Origin: Microcaldota archaeon
GTDB taxonomy: Archaea; Micrarchaeota; Micrarchaeia; Micrarchaeales; Micrarchaeaceae
Direction: 5' to 3'
NCBI GenBank assembly: GCA_021851535.1
Contig: JAJZDT010000118.1
Span: 1-10,123, forward strand
DNA: 10,123 bases
The position numbers and the translations under genes were made by a program. This document shows, one piece after another, positions 5,115 to 10,123 of this stretch. Under the pieces are notes generated by a model. It did no database searches and was not told the DNA's origin. It saw only the letters and a program-made list of their open reading frames with translations. The first letter of the stretch is position 1. The number at the start of each line of letters is the position of its first letter.

Positions 5115-6685
5115 AGGCATTAGAATATTTCAAGGATAGAAGAATTATAATTTTCGTAGTGATACTTTTAGCCCTGCTCGCTTTAGATCTATATTATGGT
5201 GTTCATTTTGGCATTGAATTTAGCGGGGGCACACAAATACCAATAACGTTAGAGCACAGCGTAAACACGACAGTTATGACATCACTCATATCAAATTTAC
5301 AGCAACGAGTATCAACATTTGGTTTAAAACAAGTTACTGTTGAAGGGATAGGAAATTCAGAAGTTTATGTTATAATACCTTCAGTATCACAATCTGATGT
5401 CAATCAAACAATAAGTATAATAGATAGTCAAGGTAATTTCCTTGGCGTTGTAAATGGTGTAGAAGCACTTAATGGAACTGGAATATTAAAAGGAAGCGTA
5501 GGTTCTGTAACACCACAACAGAGTAATAATACAGTATCTTGGGCCGTAACATTCTTCATAACACAAAGCGCTGTGCAAAAGTTTTCAAAGGCGGTTTTTG
5601 GACAGGCAAACCAACCACTATATATGTTCTTAGACAGACCATCAGATTCTGTAATACTTATAAACCAATCATTATTAGCAAATACGAGCCTTGGTCTATC
5701 ATCAACACAAACACTGCTGGTAATGCAGAATGCTTTAAACTTAAAAAATCAGACAATACCAGTTATTTCGTTCTCAAATAACAATGCAAGCATAACAAAG
5801 ATTGTAGATTATTTCAAAACAAATAAAAAATATACAACAGCATTTGCAAGTTATAACATAAACCCCGCAATCATTTCGGATTTAAAAAACATGAACATCA
5901 CCATAAAACTTGAAAGCAACGCGAATATGACTCCAACATATACAGAAATAAATAGTACCACAGTCGTATTAAATAATTGGAATCTTGTTGGTCTATTATC
6001 ATCACCAATATTAAACCCAGCCATCACCAACGGAAGTGCAGGGGATAATTATGAAATTACAGGTATATCTCCAGCTACAGAATCTTCTTCGGCGCAGTTT
6101 ACATATGCAACAAATGAGGAAAAAACTATTACCAGTATATTAAATGGAGGTGCACTTCCTGTGGCAGTTCTGCCGGGAGTGCCAACAACAGTACCACCAA
6201 CACTTGGAAAGCAGGCGTTGTATGTTAGCGCAATTGCTGGTATACTTGCAGTTTTAGGCATATCTATATTCATAACCATACGGTACAAAAAATTGTTCTT
6301 GATATTACCCATATTACTTACTACATTTGCTGAGCTTTTCATTATTGTTTCGATAATAGGACTTGTAGGAACAATAGATCTTGCTGCTGTTGCTGGAATG
6401 ATTGGTGTTGTAGGTACAGGAGTGGATGCACAGATAATAATAACGGATGAGATATTAACACATGGAAGTGAGCAGCACAGCTCACATGGAATACTTAGTA
6501 AGGCATTCTACATTGTTTGGGCTGATGCAATATTACTAGTTGTTGCAATGCTTCCACTATTCTTCTCGACATCACTTGTTGATGTAATAGGATTCTCGGA
6601 GGCCACCATAATAGGCGCGATGCTTGGAGTACTCGTAACAAGACCAGTATATGGATTGTTAATAAGCAAACATTTTGGTGATTAA
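5111..6685 (+). CDS. secD: protein translocase subunit SecD
   Basis: SecD, 524 aa, is the partner of SecF and supports late steps of protein export. TM1 spans about 11-30. The conserved GIEFSGGT (34-41) opens the external P1-like domain. The large external region (about 42-365) has about a dozen N-x-S/T sequons and many Asn, Ser and Gln residues. Five helices close the protein, at roughly 371-391, 396-417, 422-446, 467-487 and 493-517. The signature DLAAVAGMIGVVGTGVDAQ (423-441) contains D439 in TM4, the conserved acidic residue of SecD proteins. Archaea are not known to have the bacterial proton-relay setup proven for SecDF, so the energy source is open. The secF-before-secD order is that of the haloarchaeal secFD operon. 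The last codons, GGT GAT, double as the ribosome binding site of the next gene. Confidence 0.93.
   Translation: MKALEYFKDRRIIIFVVILLALLALDLYYGVHFGIEFSGGTQIPITLEHSVNTTVMTSLISNLQQRVSTFGLKQVTVEGIGNSEVYVIIPSVSQSDVNQTISIIDSQGNFLGVVNGVEALNGTGILKGSVGSVTPQQSNNTVSWAVTFFITQSAVQKFSKAVFGQANQPLYMFLDRPSDSVILINQSLLANTSLGLSSTQTLLVMQNALNLKNQTIPVISFSNNNASITKIVDYFKTNKKYTTAFASYNINPAIISDLKNMNITIKLESNANMTPTYTEINSTTVVLNNWNLVGLLSSPILNPAITNGSAGDNYEITGISPATESSSAQFTYATNEEKTITSILNGGALPVAVLPGVPTTVPPTLGKQALYVSAIAGILAVLGISIFITIRYKKLFLILPILLTTFAELFIIVSIIGLVGTIDLAAVAGMIGVVGTGVDAQIIITDEILTHGSEQHSSHGILSKAFYIVWADAILLVVAMLPLFFSTSLVDVIGFSEATIIGAMLGVLVTRPVYGLLISKHFGD
6677..6682 (+). promoter_or_regulatory. ribosome binding site of nmd3 inside the end of secD
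   Basis: GGTGAT encodes the final Gly-Asp of SecD and matches the archaeal Shine-Dalgarno core. It ends 3 nt before the GTG start of nmd3, the gap being exactly the secD stop codon TAA. This strongly suggests coupled translation and fixes the GTG start. Confidence 0.65.
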
Positions 6686-7327
6686 GTGGCGATTAGATGC
6701 CCAACGTGCAATAGATCAAGCGATGAGATAAAATTCATAGGGGAATTCTGTGAAGAATGCATTGCAAATAGAATAAAGGATACTGTGCCGGATAAAGCCA
6801 AAATATATGTATGCAGATTTTGCAACAGAATAAAAAGTGGTGGAACATTTAGAAAACTTGATAAAGATACATTAGCTGTTGCCTTAAAGAAGGATCTTGG
6901 GGCAAATGGATTTAGGGTTGATGTAATACATTATCACAACGGCGCAGCATCATTGGAATTTGAATGTGATTATGAGAATGCAAAAGTACATTTTACAAAA
7001 ATTGTAGATATAAAAACAGTAATAGAAAACTGCATAGACTGCACACGCATGAAATCAGGTTATTATGAAGCGCTTGTACAACTAAGGGGAGATAATTATC
7101 TTGTTGAGAGAATGGCTATAAAGTTAACTAAGTACGTTGAAGCTAATGGCGCCTTTATATCAAAAACAGAAAAAGAGGGCACAGGAATAGACATGTATAT
7201 TAGCAACAAAAAACTAGTTTCTGCATTCTTTATGCTATATAGGCTTAAACCGAAACGCTCCTACACATTATACGGAATGAAAAGAGGAAAGGAGCTATAT
7301 AGAAATATATATGCACTCAGATTATAA
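6686..7327 (+). CDS. nmd3: archaeal NMD3-family zinc-ribbon protein
   Basis: In eukaryotes NMD3 is the 60S ribosomal subunit export adaptor; in archaea the shorter protein is thought to act in large subunit biogenesis or binding. This copy has 213 aa, near the short end for archaea. The N-terminal zinc region has three CxxC pairs: C5/C8, C22/C25 and C43/C46. The central part includes C116/C119 and the family motif SGYYEALVQLR (124-134). The C-terminal motif LYGMKRGKELYR (195-206) matches the conserved end of the archaeal domain. The GTG start directly follows the secD stop, with GGTGAT upstream, so nmd3 is the third gene of the operon. Linking a ribosome assembly factor with SecDF may match ribosome output to export capacity, but that is inference. 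The stop codon lies 2 nt from the stop of the convergent pilin-like gene. Confidence 0.9.
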   Translation: MAIRCPTCNRSSDEIKFIGEFCEECIANRIKDTVPDKAKIYVCRFCNRIKSGGTFRKLDKDTLAVALKKDLGANGFRVDVIHYHNGAASLEFECDYENAKVHFTKIVDIKTVIENCIDCTRMKSGYYEALVQLRGDNYLVERMAIKLTKYVEANGAFISKTEKEGTGIDMYISNKKLVSAFFMLYRLKPKRSYTLYGMKRGKELYRNIYALRL

Positions 7328-7329
7328 TT

Positions 7330-7800
7330 CTACTGCTGCTGCTCTGTTATATAAACACATGGAACGGCATTATTTGACGGACATGAGGATTGCGCGCTTA
7401 CATTTATCAAATAGGTAGCAGTGCCCGTTATGGTGCCTAAATTTCCACTTATATTCATAGGAGTATATGACGTTACAAAACTTGGCCCTGCGCTAGTACT
7501 TACATTGAACACTATCTCATGTCCTACAGTATTTTTAAGATTGCCTACATAGATAGCATCGACATCAGGAGGTATTTGTATTACTACTACTTCCTTTGCA
7601 GGATATCCCTGTGCGCCTACAGATGTGGCAACAGAAGCTAGCTTACTTGCAACCTGCTGTGATTCCGTTGTAGATAGCGTCGAATTGGCATTGGATATTT
7701 GTATGAACGCAAACACAACCACAGGTATCAATATCATTAGTCCGAATGAAAGTGTTATCAACAATTCAAGGCTTGATTGCCCTCGCTTATTCTTATTCAA
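7330..7800 (-). CDS. class III signal peptide (type IV pilin-like) protein
   Basis: This is a 156-aa secreted or membrane-anchored pilin-like protein. The short basic leader MNKNKRG is followed by QSSLELLITL. The prepilin peptidase (EppA type) should cut between G7 and Q8, giving a mature protein with Glu at position 5 (E12), the hallmark of type IV pilins. The hydrophobic helix runs about 11-35. The rest is a Ser/Thr-rich beta-type domain with two cysteines (C140, C148) that could form a disulfide near the C-terminus, and a Gln-rich end. The only start that keeps the leader intact is TTG 7800; there is no in-frame ATG. It begins 5 nt after the stop of the CBS-domain gene, so the two are co-transcribed, with AGGGCG in the upstream gene as a possible ribosome binding site. 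Whether it forms pili or is a single surface anchor is unknown. Confidence 0.88.
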   Translation of the reverse strand: MNKNKRGQSSLELLITLSFGLMILIPVVVFAFIQISNANSTLSTTESQQVASKLASVATSVGAQGYPAKEVVVIQIPPDVDAIYVGNLKNTVGHEIVFNVSTSAGPSFVTSYTPMNISGNLGTITGTATYLINVSAQSSCPSNNAVPCVYITEQQQ

Positions 7801-7805
7801 TATAT

Positions 7806-8963
7806 CTACGCCCTATTTGCATCGCTAAGCTTCTTTATTGTTATATTACGCTCTTTATCCTTTATTATATTTTTCTTAAGCACGCTGAGCGCCTCGCTTA
7901 ATGTACGTTCTAATATAAAATCCGTTACATGTGAGGATATCACACGTCCATTCTGAAGACCTATTCTTATTTGTATATCATAAATTTTCTGTTTTATCTT
8001 ACGTATATGAACATTTGCATATTCAACACGATCGCCTTTCATATCCTCTATTTTTGATATGAAGGATTTTATCTCTTCTAATATTTCGCCCTCATACTCT
8101 TTCATGTTGGAATCAAGACCTGAGATGAATATACGATTCTCTTCTATGCGACGTCTTGCCACCATATTATCGATTATATCTGTAGCACTAATTATACCAA
8201 CAGGCAGGCTCCTATTATTTGTTACTATTAACGAGGATATGTCCTGCTCTATAAGTTGCCTTACTGCATACGAGAGGCTTTTTTCTGATGATACCACTTT
8301 GGGACTCTTCTCAGCTATATCTGCGACAAGCACATCATTCTGACTATAGGTACGCGTTTTACGCTCCGGAAGTCTCTCATTTATACTTGAATAGTTCTTT
8401 ATTAATTTAAAATAGGTAAGCATACCATATAGTTTTTTATCTTTGACAACGATAACGCGGTTTATCCTGCTATTTTCCATAACCGCTTTGGCCTGCGCCA
8501 ATGTTGAATTGCTATCTATTGCAATTATTGGAGAATTCATTATATCTTTCACAAAAATATTATCAAGCATTCTTAAAGACAGCATTATTTTTAACATTGT
8601 TGATCTGTCAAAAACACCAATTATGCGCTTATTTAATACAAAGGGTATTGCCTTTGTTCGCGTCTTCATGAATTGCATTAGCACATCATTCATATCGGTC
8701 TTTGAATCTATAGGGCTTATACGCTCCACATAGCGCTCTATTGGCTGGTTCTTTGAGGTACTTAACACGCCTCTTGCCCTATGTATGCTTCTTGAATCTA
8801 CAATACCATAATAGCTATTGTTTTTATTTACTATAACTGCAGGATATCGCTCTAACATTTGAAGCACCTTTTGTATTGGTGTTTTTATATCTACAGATTC
8901 TGTTTTAGTTATTAGTTTCATAGGTATCGATACGTTCCATCTTTCTATTTGAATCTCTTCCAT
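7806..8963 (-). CDS. four-CBS-domain protein with HPF/S30AE-like C-terminal domain
   Basis: This is a soluble 385-aa protein. Four CBS motifs can be traced, at about 15-65, 78-130, 138-190 and 212-268. The third (VKDIMNSPIIAIDSNSTLAQA, 138-158, ending in LYGMLT) and fourth (PVGIISATDI, 254-263) are the clearest. Tandem CBS pairs bind adenine nucleotides such as AMP or ATP, and archaeal four-CBS proteins resemble the AMPK gamma subunit. The C-terminal 110 residues have the order strand (277-283), helix (287-308), strand (314-323), strand (327-335), strand (340-347), helix (350-370). This is the beta-alpha-beta-beta-beta-alpha layout of ribosome hibernation factors (HPF/RaiA, S30AE). I infer an energy-responsive ribosome or RNA-binding factor. 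ATG 8963 is preferred over ATG 8975 and TTG 8999, because GGTG (8970-8973) sits 6 nt upstream and a TATA box overlaps the longer version. Confidence 0.85.
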   Translation of the reverse strand: MEEIQIERWNVSIPMKLITKTESVDIKTPIQKVLQMLERYPAVIVNKNNSYYGIVDSRSIHRARGVLSTSKNQPIERYVERISPIDSKTDMNDVLMQFMKTRTKAIPFVLNKRIIGVFDRSTMLKIMLSLRMLDNIFVKDIMNSPIIAIDSNSTLAQAKAVMENSRINRVIVVKDKKLYGMLTYFKLIKNYSSINERLPERKTRTYSQNDVLVADIAEKSPKVVSSEKSLSYAVRQLIEQDISSLIVTNNRSLPVGIISATDIIDNMVARRRIEENRIFISGLDSNMKEYEGEILEEIKSFISKIEDMKGDRVEYANVHIRKIKQKIYDIQIRIGLQNGRVISSHVTDFILERTLSEALSVLKKNIIKDKERNITIKKLSDANRA

Positions 8964-8969
8964 AACATG

Positions 8970-9012
8970 CACCATTATATATTTATAAATCAAAAGCAAG
9001 ATATAAATATAA
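8970..9012. promoter_or_regulatory. overlapping divergent promoters of the CBS gene and archease gene
   Basis: ATTTATAAAT (8981-8990) is a perfect 10-bp palindrome and can act as a TATA box on either strand. A second TATA-like stretch, ATATAAATATAAC (9001-9013), reads as TTATATTTATAT on the minus strand. Reading rightward from 8985, transcription would start near 9011, giving archease a leader with GGTGA. Reading leftward from about 9006, it would start near 8980, giving the CBS gene a leader with GGTG at 8970-8973. The two promoters therefore probably overlap. Confidence 0.5.
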
Positions 9013-9024
9013 CCATTATGTTCT

Positions 9025-9029
9025 GGTGA
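9025..9029 (+). promoter_or_regulatory. ribosome binding site of the archease gene
   Basis: GGTGA ends 7 nt before ATG 9037. It supports that ATG over the TTG at 9034, which would only add one residue. Confidence 0.5.
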
Positions 9030-9036
9030 ATTATTG

Positions 9037-9462
9037 ATGAAATATAAGTTTTTACCACATACAGCCGATGTTAAATTTATAGCCTATGGAAAAAATGAGT
9101 CTGAACTTATTGAAAATGCAGCGCTTGCGATGTTTAGCACAATAACACATATAAAAGATATAAAGAATAATGAAAAAAAATATATGGTAAAAAAAAGTTT
9201 TAGTGCAGTTAGCATTGATGAATTGATATGGAAGATATTACAACATACATTATCTTTTGCCGATTCTAAAAATCTTTTCTGTTATAATTTAAATGTATTA
9301 AATTTATCAAAAAAAAATATTTATAAAGCAGTAGTTAAGCTCTTTTTAATCGATAAATCTGAAATTTATGCTAATCGGGATGTTAAGGGAATTTCCAAAT
9401 ACAGTTTTATATTTAAACATAATAAAGAGAGATTAAGCATAACAGCTGTTCTTGATGTTTGA
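9037..9462 (+). CDS. archease (RtcB tRNA ligase activator)
   Basis: Archease helps the RNA ligase RtcB form its guanylate intermediate and turn over, in tRNA exon joining and RNA repair. This copy has 141 aa, the usual size. The N-terminal motif FLPHTADVKF (5-14) with H8 and D11 is the family hallmark. SELIENAALAMF (22-33) and SIDELIWKIL (59-68) match the conserved helices, the latter with D61. The final strand ends AVLDV, with D140 as the third conserved acidic residue. The C-terminal motif, normally K-A-V-T-Y-H, is here KGISKYS (117-123): the lysine is kept but the histidine is not. The gene is divergent from the CBS gene and starts at ATG 9037, with GGTGA 7 nt upstream. RtcB itself is not in the window. 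Lysine-rich, A-rich codon use is stronger than in its neighbours. Confidence 0.88.
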   Translation: MKYKFLPHTADVKFIAYGKNESELIENAALAMFSTITHIKDIKNNEKKYMVKKSFSAVSIDELIWKILQHTLSFADSKNLFCYNLNVLNLSKKNIYKAVVKLFLIDKSEIYANRDVKGISKYSFIFKHNKERLSITAVLDV

Positions 9463-9463
9463 T

Positions 9464-9526
9464 ATTATATTTTAAAACAATTAACAATATGTGTGATAAA
9501 AAGTATAATAATAAAAAAATGGTAAT
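9464..9526 (+). promoter_or_regulatory. short gap with TATA-like element and ribosome binding site for the 6PGDH-like gene
   Basis: The 67-nt gap after archease has an AT-rich element ATTATATTTTAAAA (about 9464-9477), placed for a start near 9500. GGTAAT (9521-9526), one base off GGTGAT, lies 3 nt before ATG 9530. The ATG at 9519 is in another frame and opens no matching protein. The T-run could equally end the archease transcript. Confidence 0.35.
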
Positions 9527-9529
9527 ATT

Positions 9530-10123
9530 ATGGCTCAACGTAAAACCGTCGGGATTATAGGACTTGGAGATATGGGAGGGAATATAGCACGATCATTACA
9601 TAATGGGGGTTATTCTCTTTTAGTATACGATAGAAACAGCGAGAAATATAGCACATTTAGTCATCTTGATAATATTCAGTTTTTTAATAGCATTGATGAA
9701 TTGTCATCAAAAATAAATGAATTAGACACTAGAATAATATGGATGATGTTACCAGCAGGAGTTATAACAAATAGCACAGTAGAGTCGTTATCAAAAATAT
9801 TACGTAAGGAAACAATACTAATAGACGGATCTAATTCTGTTTACGATGAATCGGTAAAAAATAGCATACTGATGAAAAATAAGGGCTTATTTTATCTTGA
9901 TGTTGGATGTGCTGGTGGTCCATCAGATCTTAAAGATGGTGTTGCGCTCATGGTCGGTGGTGATAAAATTGCATTTAAAGTAACAGAGGATGTATTTGCC
10001 AAAGTATCCAAAAATGGAACATATGGATATGTTGGTCCAAGTGGCGCAGGACATGCCACAAAACTTGTACATAATATGATATTCTATAGCATATTTCCAG
10101 CATACGCAGAAGGAGTGGCACTC
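9530..10123 (+). CDS. 6-phosphogluconate dehydrogenase-like oxidoreductase, 3' end outside window
   Basis: The first 198 residues of a beta-hydroxyacid dehydrogenase are present; the frame is open to the window edge. The Rossmann motif GLGDMG (11-16) is followed by VYDRN (32-36), whose D34 at the end of strand 2 favours NAD+ over NADP+. DGSNS (99-103), LMVGG (140-144) and GPSGAGHATKLVHN (169-182) place it nearest to the short 6-phosphogluconate dehydrogenases (decarboxylating, about 300 aa). The enzyme would convert a 2- or 3-hydroxyacid such as 6-phosphogluconate in the cytoplasm. K178, H181 and N182 are kept. However, the usual HNGIEY reads HNMIFY, so the catalytic acid (E190 in the sheep enzyme) is F185, and the usual substrate loop S-G-G reads A-G-G at 128-130. 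The substrate may therefore differ. The ATG is preceded by GGTAAT. Confidence 0.85.
   Translation, partial: MAQRKTVGIIGLGDMGGNIARSLHNGGYSLLVYDRNSEKYSTFSHLDNIQFFNSIDELSSKINELDTRIIWMMLPAGVITNSTVESLSKILRKETILIDGSNSVYDESVKNSILMKNKGLFYLDVGCAGGPSDLKDGVALMVGGDKIAFKVTEDVFAKVSKNGTYGYVGPSGAGHATKLVHNMIFYSIFPAYAEGVAL

Noticed and set aside
7331..7345. CAG triplet repeat at the end of the pilin-like gene
   Set aside because: Only three units; it simply encodes the Gln-rich C-terminus and is too short to count as a microsatellite.
8964..8999. Longer CBS protein beginning at TTG 8999
   Set aside because: The added residues come from the TATA-box region; GGTG sits correctly for ATG 8963. ATG 8975 cannot be fully excluded.
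1..10123. CRISPR arrays, insertion sequences, prophage or defence genes
   Set aside because: No regularly spaced direct repeats, transposase or integrase motifs, or recognised defence domains were seen on either strand.

Overview
The window is archaeal. The evidence is an archaeal-type tRNA-Leu, NMD3, a RIO1 kinase, archease, the secF-secD order, a class III (prepilin) signal peptide of the KRG|QSSLE type, TATA-box promoters and GGTG/GGTGAT ribosome binding sites. The sequence is AT-rich (about one third G+C by eye) and compact, with gaps of 2 to 180 bases. The pilin type, the density and the disrupted tRNA fit a small-genome DPANN/ARMAN-like archaeon (Micrarchaeota or relatives). That placement is inference, not proof.

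Layout. Bases 1-100 hold most of a tRNA-Leu(UAA); its 5' acceptor strand lies before the window and its D-loop carries an apparent intron of about 23 nt. An HD-domain hydrolase (+) follows and faces an unrecognised 274-aa protein (-) across 24 nt. Next on the minus strand come RIO1 kinase and a DUF981 membrane protein, separated by an 11-bp hairpin. A divergent promoter region leads to an AhpD-like CxxC protein (+). A 171-bp gap rich in inverted repeats leads to a tight secF-secD-nmd3 operon (+). This converges, with 2 nt between stops, on a minus-strand pair: a four-CBS protein with a probable ribosome-hibernation-type C-terminal domain, then a class III pilin-like protein with a TTG start. 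A shared, partly palindromic promoter region separates the CBS gene from archease (+). A 6-phosphogluconate-dehydrogenase-like gene (+) runs off the right edge.

How the genes fit together. Several deal with ribosomes and RNA: RIO1 (small subunit maturation), NMD3 (large subunit), the CBS/HPF-like protein (possible energy-sensing ribosome factor) and archease (RtcB ligase cofactor, which would be needed to join exons of a spliced tRNA such as the one at the left edge). A second theme is the cell surface: SecF/SecD, the pilin-like protein and DUF981. No transposon, CRISPR array, prophage or clear sign of recent transfer was seen. The most interesting items are the D-loop intron with a relaxed bulge-helix-bulge, the CBS/HPF-like fusion and the oxidoreductase that lacks the usual 6PGDH acid residue.
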